In this document: in pieces, positions 16,515 through 24,124 of the stretch
Layout of the letters: the number at the start of each line of letters is the position of its first letter
Position numbering within the stretch: the stretch's first letter is position 1
The notes under the pieces: generated by a model
What the model was told of the DNA's origin: nothing
The model's input: only the letters and a program-made list of their open reading frames with translations
The model's database searches: none
Assembly (NCBI GenBank): GCA_016212825.1
Contig: JACRDS010000030.1
Location: forward strand, 1 to 41,555
Direction of reading: 5' to 3'
Length of the DNA stretch: 41,555 nucleotides
Source: Elusimicrobiota bacterium
GTDB taxonomy: Bacteria > Elusimicrobiota > Elusimicrobia > UBA1565 > UBA9628
Translations under genes and position numbers: made by a program

Positions 16515-17843
16515 TCAGTTCAGGGCGAAGTCCAGCGGGGAGAGGCGCCCCACTTGGGCCGGCGCGCCGTGCCGGCCGTGATGACCGTGCTTGCGCTGTG
16601 GCTCGTAGCGGCGCTCCTCGTTCTGCGGGGTGAAGGAGAGCCCGCGGCCCGAGCGCCGTGCCGGCCGGCCCGCCATCTCGCGGAAGCCTTCGGAGCCGAT
16701 GCGGTCGGCCAGGGAGGGGTCGTCCACGAAGGGGTTGCGGTTGCCCTGGTACTTCTCGATGAATTCGTTGGCTTGCATCTCTTCGGGCGCGGGGGGGTGC
16801 TCGCGGTTCCAGCGCAGGAACAGCTCGATGCGGTCCGCGAAGAAGACATGGCTGTAGGCGCCCTGGGTGATGTTGCGGTCGTAGTAGCGGGTGAAGAAGT
16901 AGAGGACGGCGCGCGCCACCGTGCCCTTCACCGCGTTGGGCGGCTCGAAGACCCCGCCGCCCAGCTTGGCGCCCGCGTCGTTGGAGTACTCGGGGGTCCC
17001 CTTCACCTCGCCGAAGGGCAGGTTGGAGCGCATGCTGTTGGGGTGCTGGAAGGTGGGCAGCAGGTGATGCAGGTCCGAGCGCATGGGCAGGGCCTTGTCG
17101 AAGAAGGACTGCGGCCAGGTGTGCTCCACGTTCATGCCTTCGCGGTCCACCCAGCCGTCGTGGTTCTGGTCGCCGTGCTCGGGATAGTCCCCGCCGTTGG
17201 CGCTCGAGCCGGGGACGAAGATGCCGGAGTAGGCGTCCACCACCCCATGCACGCCGTTGCGGACGATGTTGTATGCCGTCGAGAAGAGGTAGTGGCTGGC
17301 CTCCTTATATTCGTGGGAGCGGTAGCCGCGGCCGGTCTGCTCGTGCAGGGATTCCAGGAGGACCTTGCCGCCGATGCCCGGGGTCTGGGAGAGCGAGCCG
17401 GCGACCGGGGCCGGGGTCGCGGAGAGGTCCACGGCCGGGGCCGCATGGAGCCGGCCTTCGTAGAGGGAGTCGAGGACCTCGGAGACCTTGGCGTCGGACT
17501 GGGACAGGGCTTCCTGCACGGCCCGGCCGGTCTCCACGGCGGAGACGGCCGGCGCGGCCAGGACCGGGGCGGCGCCGACTGGGGCGACCGCGACGGCGGG
17601 CGCGGCCAGGACCTGGGGCGCGACGAGAGGGGAGAACGAGGGGGCCTGGAGCGACGGGGTGAGGCTGGGGCGCAGGGAGGGGGCGGCCGAGACGCCCAGG
17701 CGCGTGCCGACCATGGGCGCGGCCATGACCGCGCCGGGCAGGCGCATGGGCTCGACGACAACCTGGGCGGCCGCCGCCGGCCAGGCGGCGAGGAGGAGGA
17801 ATGCGGACAGAAAGGATGAGCAGGCGGCGAGGCGCTTCGCCAT
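16515..17843 (-). CDS. Secreted endonuclease I family nuclease with long linker
   Basis: I choose ATG at 17843 (MAKRLAACSSFLSAFLLLAAWPAAAAQ, signal peptide), giving 442 residues. An ATG 36 bases upstream would put the likely -10 region inside the gene. After the signal comes an Ala/Pro/Val-rich stretch (about 28-105) and a helix (102-130). The nuclease domain (about 155-390) has the EndA/NucM motifs: NVEHTWPQS (238-246, catalytic His), DLHHLLPT (257-264), FEPPNAVKGTVARAVLYFFTRY and NEFIEKYQGNRNPFVDDPSLADRIG. It degrades DNA outside the cell, for nutrients or defence. The tail is basic and His-rich (RKHGHHGRHG). Confidence 0.9.
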   Translation of the reverse strand: MAKRLAACSSFLSAFLLLAAWPAAAAQVVVEPMRLPGAVMAAPMVGTRLGVSAAPSLRPSLTPSLQAPSFSPLVAPQVLAAPAVAVAPVGAAPVLAAPAVSAVETGRAVQEALSQSDAKVSEVLDSLYEGRLHAAPAVDLSATPAPVAGSLSQTPGIGGKVLLESLHEQTGRGYRSHEYKEASHYLFSTAYNIVRNGVHGVVDAYSGIFVPGSSANGGDYPEHGDQNHDGWVDREGMNVEHTWPQSFFDKALPMRSDLHHLLPTFQHPNSMRSNLPFGEVKGTPEYSNDAGAKLGGGVFEPPNAVKGTVARAVLYFFTRYYDRNITQGAYSHVFFADRIELFLRWNREHPPAPEEMQANEFIEKYQGNRNPFVDDPSLADRIGSEGFREMAGRPARRSGRGLSFTPQNEERRYEPQRKHGHHGRHGAPAQVGRLSPLDFALN

Positions 17844-17929
17844 CGCCGATAGTGTAGGACTATATCGAGAATGAGGCATGGGGCCAGGGGCCCGGGGGCG
17901 GGGGGGTCTTAAGGCCTAGAGCCGGGAGC

Positions 17930-18545
17930 TCAGGCGGCGCGGCTGAGGCGGTTGTAGAAGGCGGCGCCGCCCAGCCAGGCGAAGGGCAAAGTGATGAACA
18001 CGCCGATGCCCACGGCCAGGGCGCCGGCGACCCCGATGAGGGCCAGCACGATGGCGTAGCCCAGGAAGCGCAGCTTGTGGCCGTTCATGAGGACCGCGGT
18101 GCATGGCGCCCCAGCCGGAGAGCGCGGCCTTGTCCTTCCGGCCGGCCTCGACCTCGCGGATGTCGTCGGCCAGGAGGAAGAGGCTCTGCGACCACATCAG
18201 GCCCAGGAACACCCCGGGCACGACCAGGAGGGCCAGTCCCGCGAAGAGCAGGACGCCCATGAGCAGGCCGGCGACCAGCAGGGGCACGTAGTAGGAGAAG
18301 CCCTTGAAGAGATCGGGGAAGGCGGGCGTCTCATCGCGCAGGACCTTGAGCAGGACGATGGAGAAACCCGCGATGAGGTGGGGCGCCACGAAGAAGGAGA
18401 GCAGGGGCAGCTTGCCGGCCGCGGTCTGGATGACCGCGAAGACCACGAAGCAGCCCAGGACCAGCCCGAAGTGGGCCTTGAAGGCTGCGAAGGCATCGGA
18501 GAGGATCTGCTCCAGCCCGAAGTCCGCGGGGACCGCGTCCGGCAT
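17930..18545 (-). pseudogene. Membrane protein gene with an internal frameshift
   Basis: Translation from ATG 18545 (MPDAVPADFGLEQILSDAF) gives a polytopic membrane protein with helices near residues 25-50, 55-75, 90-115 and 115-135. After SGWGAM at about 18101 the frame runs into Arg/Pro/His-rich sequence. In the next frame, from TAVLMNGHKLRFLGYAIVLAL (around 18099) to the TGA at 17930, a coherent continuation appears: two more membrane helices, FITLPFAWLGGAAFYNRL and the end SRAA. One extra C, or two missing bases, near 18101 explains this. It resembles DUF4013/YciC-type membrane proteins. It starts eight bases after the rpmB stop. Sequencing error is possible in this GC-rich stretch. Confidence 0.75.
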
Positions 18546-18552
18546 GCCGCTT

Positions 18553-18747
18553 CTAGCGCACCGGCCGCACGGCGCGGCCGGACTTGATGCAGGTCGTGCA
18601 CACGTAGACGCTGCGCGTGCGCCCGTCGATGACGACCTTCTGCTTCTGCAGGTTGGGGCGGAAGACGCGCTTGGTGGCCCGGTTGGAGTGGCTGTAGCTG
18701 CCGCCCGAGACGGGGCCCTTGGCGCAGATGGTGCACTTGTATGCCAT
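18553..18747 (-). CDS. rpmB: 50S ribosomal protein L28
   Basis: The 64-residue protein (MAYKCTICAKGPVSGGSYSHSN) matches bacterial L28, with the CxxC pairs of the zinc-binding form: C5-x2-C8 and CTTC in the second half (VYVCTTCIKSGR). NRATKRVFRPNLQ is diagnostic. The open frame extends upstream across the recG start but only this part is L28. AGGAAAA lies upstream of the ATG. It is divergent from recG, as in many genomes where rpmB and recG are neighbours, and is followed by the frameshifted membrane protein. Confidence 0.95.
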   Translation of the reverse strand: MAYKCTICAKGPVSGGSYSHSNRATKRVFRPNLQKQKVVIDGRTRSVYVCTTCIKSGRAVRPVR

Positions 18748-18795
18748 GGGGTTTTCCTTTTGCGGGGAGTGGGAAATTTTACAAAATAGAGGGCC

Positions 18796-20901
18796 ATGGG
18801 GCAATCTCCTGATCCGGACGTCCTGCGCAAGCCCGTCCAGTACCTCAAGGGCGTGGGCCCCCGCCGGGCCCTGGCCCTGGAGCGGCTGGGCATCCGCACC
18901 CTGGGCGACCTTCTGCTCCACATCCCGCGCGACTGGCAGGACCGCACGCGGCCCACGGACCTGGCGGGACCCCTGCAGGACCCCGTCGTCGTGGCCCGCG
19001 GCCGGGTCACGCGCGCCGAGCATTTCCAGGCCGGGCCGCGCATGGCCATCTACAAGGCGTCCTTGGCCACGGCCTACGGGAGCCTGCCGGTGCTGTGGTT
19101 CAAGCACGGCAGCCGGCGCTACGACGTGTTCGCGCCCCTGAAGCGCGACGTGGTCCGCGGCCGCGACCTATGGGTGGTCGGCCGCAGCGAGCCGGGCCTG
19201 CTGGGCGCGCGCGAGGTCCACGCCGAGGAGTACTACCTCGAGGATGACCCGCGCGCCGCCATCCACACGGGCCGCATCGTGCCCATCTACGCGCTGACCG
19301 AGGGCATCACCCAGCGCTTCCTGCGCGAGCTCATCTTCAAGGCTCTGGGTGACTGCGCGGAGGCGCTGCGCGAGGGCCTGCCCCCGCGGCTCTTGGAACA
19401 GCGCCGTCTGCTGGCCTTCGGCCAGGCCCTGCGCGGCGTGCATTTCCCGGCGGCCATGGCGGAGCGCGACGCGGCGCGTTCGCGGCTGGCCTACGAGGAA
19501 CTGCTCCTGCTGGAGCTGGCCTGGTTCCTCAAGCGCCGCCAGACCAAGGGGCTCTCCAAGGGCTTCTCCTATGAGCTCAAGCGCGCCCTCCTGACGCCTT
19601 ACCGGGAGGGATTGGGCTTCGAGCTCACGGGCGCGCAGAAGCGAGCCATCAGCGAGATCTTCGACGACCTGCGCGCGGGGAGCCCCATGACGCGTCTGCT
19701 GCAGGGCGACGTGGGCTCGGGCAAGACCGTGGTGGCCCTCGCGGCGCTCCTGCTGGCCGTGGAGAACGGGTACCAGGGCGCGTTCATGGCCCCGACCGAG
19801 ATCCTGGCCGACCAGCACCTCTCCACCATGAAGGGCTTCCTCAAGGGCCTGCCGGTGCGCGCGGCCATGCTCACCTCGCGCCTGAGGCCCAAGGAGCGCG
19901 AGGCGACGCTGGCCAAGGTGCGCCGCGGCGAGGTCGACATCCTGGTGGGCACGCACGCCCTTCTGGAGGAGGACGTCGATTTCCCGCGCCTGCGCCTGGC
20001 GGTCATCGACGAGCAGCACCGCTTCGGGGTGCGCCAGCGCGCCACCCTGCGCCAGAAGAGCTCGCTGCTGGACCTGCTCATCATGACGGCCACGCCCATC
20101 CCCCGGACCTTGGCCCTGGCCCTCTACGGCGACCTGGATGTCTCCACCTTGGACGAGCTGCCGCCGGGCAAGACCACGGCCAAGACCTTCCACGTGGGCG
20201 AGGGCGAGGCCCTGGACTTCCTCAAAAGAGAGGCGGCGGCCGGGCATCAGGCCTACATCGTCTACCCCATCATCGAGGAGTCCAGCCGCCTGGACCTGCA
20301 GTCCGCCAAGAAGGAGTTCGAGCGCCTGCGCTCCGGGCCCCTGGCGGGATTGCAGATGGCGCTCATCCACGGCGCCATGCCGGGCAAGCAGAAGACCAAG
20401 GTCATGAACGAGTTCGCGGCGGGCCAGTGGCAGGTGCTGGTGGCGACCCCGGTCATCGAGGTGGGCATAGACGTGCGCAACGCCACGGTCATGGTCATCC
20501 AGAACGCGGACCGTTTCGGCATGGCGTCTTTGCACCAGCTTCGCGGCCGCATCGGCCGGGGCCGGCTGGCCTCGACGTGCTTCCTGGTGGCCGAGCCCAA
20601 GACGCCGGAGGCGGTCAAGCGCCTGGAGACCTTGGTCTCATCCTCGGACGGCTTCCGCATCGGGGAGGAGGACCTCAAGCTCCGCGGTCCGGGGGAGTTC
20701 ATGGGCACGGCCCAGTCCGGCGAGCTGACCTTGAAGGTGGCGAACATCTTCCGCGACGCGGCGCTTCTGGGGCAGGCGCGGCAGGACGCGCAGAAGGCCC
20801 TGGAAGGCGACCCGCGGCTCGTCGCCCCCGAGCATGCCGGCCTGCGCCGCCGGCTCCTGGAGCTCTACGCGGACCAGTGGGACTGGGTCGACCTCGCTTA
20901 G
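18796..20901 (+). CDS. recG: ATP-dependent DNA helicase RecG
   Basis: The 701-residue protein is full length for RecG. The N-terminal wedge domain starts with VQYLKGVGPRRALALERLGI. The helicase core has Walker A (GDVGSGKT, about 305-312), the DEQHRFG box (about 404-410), TATPIPRTLALALYGDLD, and ATPVIEVGIDVRNATVMVI plus QLRGRIGRG. The C-terminal GEEDLKLRGPGEFMGTAQSG is RecG specific. It unwinds and reverses stalled replication forks and Holliday junctions. The stop codon overlaps the first base of the palindromic element at 20901-20989. Confidence 0.97.
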   Translation: MGQSPDPDVLRKPVQYLKGVGPRRALALERLGIRTLGDLLLHIPRDWQDRTRPTDLAGPLQDPVVVARGRVTRAEHFQAGPRMAIYKASLATAYGSLPVLWFKHGSRRYDVFAPLKRDVVRGRDLWVVGRSEPGLLGAREVHAEEYYLEDDPRAAIHTGRIVPIYALTEGITQRFLRELIFKALGDCAEALREGLPPRLLEQRRLLAFGQALRGVHFPAAMAERDAARSRLAYEELLLLELAWFLKRRQTKGLSKGFSYELKRALLTPYREGLGFELTGAQKRAISEIFDDLRAGSPMTRLLQGDVGSGKTVVALAALLLAVENGYQGAFMAPTEILADQHLSTMKGFLKGLPVRAAMLTSRLRPKEREATLAKVRRGEVDILVGTHALLEEDVDFPRLRLAVIDEQHRFGVRQRATLRQKSSLLDLLIMTATPIPRTLALALYGDLDVSTLDELPPGKTTAKTFHVGEGEALDFLKREAAAGHQAYIVYPIIEESSRLDLQSAKKEFERLRSGPLAGLQMALIHGAMPGKQKTKVMNEFAAGQWQVLVATPVIEVGIDVRNATVMVIQNADRFGMASLHQLRGRIGRGRLASTCFLVAEPKTPEAVKRLETLVSSSDGFRIGEEDLKLRGPGEFMGTAQSGELTLKVANIFRDAALLGQARQDAQKALEGDPRLVAPEHAGLRRRLLELYADQWDWVDLA

Positions 20902-20989
20902 GTGTCGCTTAGGTGTCAGGCCTCAACTTATTGGACTTGTTCGCCTGTAAGTAATTGGATAAGTTGAGGCCTGACACCGGAAAGACACC
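20901..20989. repeat. Palindromic repeat element A
   Basis: A perfect 20-bp inverted repeat, GGTGTCAGGCCTCAACTTAT at 20912-20931 and its reverse complement at 20959-20978, flanks a 27-base centre that can form a further short ACTT/AAGT stem. Outside each arm a second GGTGTC (20901-20906) or GACACC (20984-20989) is present at 11-base spacing, so both ends carry tandem 11-base repeats. The element begins in the last base of the recG stop codon and ends 42 bases before the deaminase gene. It looks like a REP/MITE-type non-autonomous element and may also act as a terminator. Confidence 0.85.
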
Positions 20990-21010
20990 GGAAACGCCTG
21001 ACGCGGATTT

Positions 21011-21019
21011 TGTTATGAT
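21011..21019 (+). promoter_or_regulatory. Extended -10 box for the deaminase operon
   Basis: TGTTATGAT, hexamer at 21014-21019, lies 18 to 13 bases before the ATG at 21032. No Shine-Dalgarno sequence follows, so the leader would be about six bases long. Confidence 0.55.
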
Positions 21020-21031
21020 AGGCCGAGCCCG

Positions 21032-22399
21032 ATGAAGACAATTTTGATTAGGAACGCCCTGCGCATCGCGCGTATGAATGATACTCGCGATGAATTAACA
21101 AACGGCGATATCCTCATTGAAGGCAACGTCATCAAAGGAATCGGGGAAGGCCTGCAGGCCAAGGCTGACCGGGTCATAGACGCCAAGAACTGCGTGGTCT
21201 TGCCCGGCTTCATCAACACCCACCATCACCTCTACCAGACCCTCACCCGCAACCTCCCCGCGGTGCAGGACAGCAAGCTCTTCGACTGGCTCGTCTATCT
21301 CTACGAGGTCTGGCGCCACGTCACCCCGGAGGGCGTCAACATCAGCGCCCAGGTGGGCCTGGGCGAGCTGCTGCTCACCGGCTGCACCACAAGTTCCGAC
21401 CACTTCTACCTCTTCCCCGGCGGCAAGAGCGCGGACCTCATCGACCGCGAGATCGAAGGCGCCGCGACGGTCGGCATGCGCTTCCACGCCTGCCGGGGAT
21501 CGATGTCGCGCGGCAAGTCCAAGGGCGGCCTGCCTCCCGACGACGTGGTGCAGGCCGAGGACGAGATCATGAAGGACTGCGAGCGGCTGGTGCGCAAGTA
21601 CCACGACCGCAAGCCTTTCGCCATGACCCGCATCGCGTTGGCCCCCTGCTCGCCCTTCTCCGTGACCACGGAGCTGCTCAAGATCTCCGCGGAGATGGCG
21701 AAGAAATGGGACGTGCGGCTGCACACTCATCTGGCGGAGACCATCGACGAAGAGGCCTACTGCCTCGAGCGCCACAAGATGCGGCCCCTGGCCTACATGG
21801 AGTCCGTGGGCTGGCTCGAGGGCGGCCGCTCCTGGTTCGCGCACTGCGTGCACATGAACGAGCCCGAGTCCCAGCTCATGGGCAAGACCCAGACCGGCGT
21901 GGCCCACTGCCCGTCCTCCAACCTGCGCCTGGGCTCGGGCATCGCCCCGGCCCGCATGTATCTCAAGCACAAGGTCCCTCTAGGGCTGGGCGTGGACGGC
22001 TCCGCCTCCAACGACTGCTGCGATATGCTCGGCGAGGTCCGCCAGGCCATGCTCGTGGCCCGGGTCAAGTCCGGCGTGGGCGCCATGCCCGCGCGCGACG
22101 CGCTCTGGATCGCCACGCGCGGCGGCGCCGCGGTCCTGGGCCGCGACGACATCGGCGAGCTCTCGCCCGGGAAAGCGGCCGATCTCACGGTCTTCGACCT
22201 CTCCGGCATCGAGTTCGCCGGCGCCCTCTCCGATCCCGTGGCCGCGGTCCTCTTCTGCGGCTCCAGCCACAAGGCCAAGCACGTCATGGTGAATGGCGAG
22301 CTTGTCGTCGAGGACGGCCGGCTGCTCAAGGCGGACGAGACGGCCCTGGCCGCCAAAGCCAACCAGCTCTCCCGGGAGATGCTGGAGAAGGCGGCCTGA
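21032..22399 (+). CDS. 8-oxoguanine deaminase-like amidohydrolase
   Basis: The 455-residue protein belongs to the cytosine-deaminase/SsnA branch of amidohydrolases. Metal ligands are H64 and H66 in GFINTHHHLYQTL, the His in LHTHLAETIDEE, the His in WFAHCVHM, and the Asp in GLGVDGSASND. GGLPPDDVVQAEDEI, ALAPCSPFSVT and HCPSSNLRLGSG are close to characterised 8-oxoguanine deaminases, which convert 8-oxoguanine to uric acid and ammonia. Related enzymes act on guanine or chlorinated triazines. The xanthine-dehydrogenase-type genes just downstream support a purine role. The stop overlaps the MoaD-like start (TGATG). Confidence 0.85.
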   Translation: MKTILIRNALRIARMNDTRDELTNGDILIEGNVIKGIGEGLQAKADRVIDAKNCVVLPGFINTHHHLYQTLTRNLPAVQDSKLFDWLVYLYEVWRHVTPEGVNISAQVGLGELLLTGCTTSSDHFYLFPGGKSADLIDREIEGAATVGMRFHACRGSMSRGKSKGGLPPDDVVQAEDEIMKDCERLVRKYHDRKPFAMTRIALAPCSPFSVTTELLKISAEMAKKWDVRLHTHLAETIDEEAYCLERHKMRPLAYMESVGWLEGGRSWFAHCVHMNEPESQLMGKTQTGVAHCPSSNLRLGSGIAPARMYLKHKVPLGLGVDGSASNDCCDMLGEVRQAMLVARVKSGVGAMPARDALWIATRGGAAVLGRDDIGELSPGKAADLTVFDLSGIEFAGALSDPVAAVLFCGSSHKAKHVMVNGELVVEDGRLLKADETALAAKANQLSREMLEKAA

Positions 22400-22677
22400 T
22401 GCCCCAGGTCCTGGTCAAGCTCTACACCACCCTGCGCCTGCGCCTGGGCAAGAGCCAGGTCTGGGTGGAGGGCGCCACGGCCGCCGAGCTCGTCCGGCGC
22501 GTGGCCGAGCTCGGCGGCGCGGAGACCGCGAAGGTCATTTTCGACGACAAGGGGATCGTGCGCAACGAGTTCCTCCTGGCCCTGGACTCCGAGATCCTCG
22601 ACCGCAACGCCTTGGACAAGGTCCAGCTCAAGGAGGGCAACGTCCTGCACATCTTCCCTCCCATCTCAGGAGGATAG
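22399..22677 (+). CDS. MoaD/ThiS-family sulfur-carrier-like protein
   Basis: The protein has 92 residues and its ATG overlaps the deaminase stop codon. It has a beta-grasp pattern (VLVKLYTTLRLRLGKSQVWVEG, AAELVRRVAEL, LLALDSEIL, LKEGNVLHIFPPISGG) and ends in the free Gly-Gly needed for thiocarboxylate formation. MoaD provides sulfur for molybdopterin synthesis, which fits the molybdoenzyme genes downstream. No MoaE or activating enzyme is in the window, so it may borrow those from elsewhere or serve as a dedicated carrier. Its stop codon TAG abuts palindromic element B. Confidence 0.85.
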   Translation: MPQVLVKLYTTLRLRLGKSQVWVEGATAAELVRRVAELGGAETAKVIFDDKGIVRNEFLLALDSEILDRNALDKVQLKEGNVLHIFPPISGG

Positions 22678-22731
22678 GGGGTCAGATCTTGAAACTTGAA
22701 ATTCCAAATTCAAAATTCAAGATCTGACCCC
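22678..22731. repeat. Palindromic repeat element B
   Basis: A perfect 16-bp inverted repeat: GGGGTCAGATCTTGAA at 22678-22693 and TTCAAGATCTGACCCC at 22716-22731. A 22-base AT-rich centre contains a further TTGAA/TTCAA pair. It begins directly after the TAG of the MoaD-like gene and ends nine bases before the ATG of the FAD-subunit gene. It interrupts an otherwise tightly packed operon and differs strongly from its surroundings in base composition. Confidence 0.85.
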
Positions 22732-22740
22732 AATAATCAT

Positions 22741-23592
22741 ATGAAGAATAACATCAAGCAGTTCTGCTTCCCGGGCAGCGCCAAGGAAGCCGCCGCCCTC
22801 ATGAACAAGCTCAAGCACAAGGCGGTGGTCGTGGCCGGCGGCACGCGCCTCTCGCGGGCCCTGCTGCCCTCGGTCGAGACCGTCATCGACCTCGCGGACC
22901 TGCCCCTCAAGCACGTCAAAGCGGACAGGAAGTGGCTGCGCATCGGCGCCCTGTGCTCCATCGCGGAGCTCGAGAAGTCGCCGCTGCTGGCCCAGTGGGC
23001 CGGCGGCGTCATCGCCCGGGCCGCCGGCCAGTGGAGCAACGCCCTGGCGCGCAGCATGGGCACCGTGGGCGGCAACGTCTCCCGGGCCCACCCCCACAAC
23101 AACCTGCCCCCGGTCTTCTTGGCTCTCGACGCCGTGGTCGTCTGCAGCGACGGCCGCGCCGAGAAGGTCCTGCCGTTCGCGCGGATACTGGAACCCGCCA
23201 TGATGCGGCAGATCGGGACCCGCTACATCGTCGTGGAGGTCTGCATCCCGGCCGCCACCCGGACCTGGTCGGCCGCCCTGGCGCGTCTGGCCATCACCAA
23301 GACCAGCTGGGAGGCCTACACCAGCTGCGTGGTCGCGGTGGACCGGAAGGACGGTTCGGTGCGCGGCGTCCGCGTGGTGGTCGGCTCGGTCCTGCCCCGC
23401 GCCACGCGGATGGGAAAGGCCGAGGCGGTCCTCGACGGCAAACCCTGCTCCGAGGCCTCGGCCCGCGCCGCGGAAGCGGCGCTCCAGGCCGAGCTCCAGT
23501 CGCTCACCGGAGGCGCCCAGGCCAAGGCCTACGCCTGCCGGGTCTCCGGCGTTCTGGCGCGGCGCTGTCTCATGGAAGCTTTCCAAGGGTGA
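22741..23592 (+). CDS. xdhB: Xanthine-dehydrogenase-type FAD-binding subunit
   Basis: I choose ATG at 22741 (MKNNIKQFCFPGSAKEA, 283 residues). The frame is open 45 bases upstream but that part is element B sequence. The protein follows the FAD-binding subunit of molybdenum hydroxylases (CoxM/XdhB): VVVAGGTRLSRALLP for the pyrophosphate loop, LRIGALCSIAELEKSP, and RSMGTVGGNVSRAHPHNNLPPVFLALDA for the second FAD motif. It carries electrons from the iron-sulfur subunit to NAD or another acceptor. There is no clear ribosome-binding site between element B and the start, so translation may depend on coupling or on sequence in the element. Confidence 0.9.
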   Translation: MKNNIKQFCFPGSAKEAAALMNKLKHKAVVVAGGTRLSRALLPSVETVIDLADLPLKHVKADRKWLRIGALCSIAELEKSPLLAQWAGGVIARAAGQWSNALARSMGTVGGNVSRAHPHNNLPPVFLALDAVVVCSDGRAEKVLPFARILEPAMMRQIGTRYIVVEVCIPAATRTWSAALARLAITKTSWEAYTSCVVAVDRKDGSVRGVRVVVGSVLPRATRMGKAEAVLDGKPCSEASARAAEAALQAELQSLTGGAQAKAYACRVSGVLARRCLMEAFQG

Positions 23593-23602
23593 GGTAAGGG
23601 AA

Positions 23603-24124
23603 ATGGCCAAGACCAAGGGACGCGGCGTCCTGAAGACGGTGGAGGGACGGATCTCCATCCGCCTCGACATCAACGGCAAGGACCAGGCCTGGAAGGTCGA
23701 GCCGGGCGAGTACCTGCTCGACGCCCTGCGCCGGGAAGGCTACAAGGGCGCCAAGAGGGGCTGCGACAACGGCGACTGCGGCACCTGCACGATCCTCGTC
23801 GACGGCAAGCCGGCCCTGGCCTGCATGATGTTCGCGGCCCAGGCCCACGGCCGCAGGCTCACCACCATCGAGGGCCTCGGCACCACCGACCGGCCCCATC
23901 CCATCCAGCAGGCCTTCGTGGAGACGGGGGCGGTGCAGTGCGGCTTCTGCATCCCGGGCATGGTCCTGGCCACCAAGGCCCTGCTCGACGAGGACCCGGA
24001 CCCGGACGAGAAGGCGGTGCGCCGCGCCCTGGACGGCAATCTCTGCCGCTGCACCGGCTACGTCAAGCAGGTGGAGGCGGCGCTGCTGGCGGCCAAGAAG
24101 CTCCAGGGGGGGAAAGCGTCATGA
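23603..24124 (+). CDS. xdhC: Xanthine-dehydrogenase-type [2Fe-2S] subunit
   Basis: The 173-residue protein has both iron-sulfur sites of the family. The plant-type site is C54-x4-C59-x2-C62-x11-C74 (GCDNGDCGTCTILVDG). The second is C113-x2-C116 (CGFCIPGMV) plus C148-x-C150 (CRCTGY). It relays electrons from the molybdenum site to FAD. A GAGGTAAGGG ribosome-binding region precedes the ATG. Its stop overlaps the start of the molybdenum subunit (ATGA). The first 15 residues are basic and slightly longer than usual. Confidence 0.95.
   Translation: MAKTKGRGVLKTVEGRISIRLDINGKDQAWKVEPGEYLLDALRREGYKGAKRGCDNGDCGTCTILVDGKPALACMMFAAQAHGRRLTTIEGLGTTDRPHPIQQAFVETGAVQCGFCIPGMVLATKALLDEDPDPDEKAVRRALDGNLCRCTGYVKQVEAALLAAKKLQGGKAS

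Noticed and set aside
17880-17915. G-run (GGGGGCGGGGGGG) as a possible G-quadruplex or terminator
   Set aside because: Single G-rich tract without a matching hairpin; more likely a composition effect in a GC-rich genome.
22696-22740. Earlier start for the FAD subunit
   Set aside because: The extra 15 residues are encoded by palindromic element B and have no family similarity.
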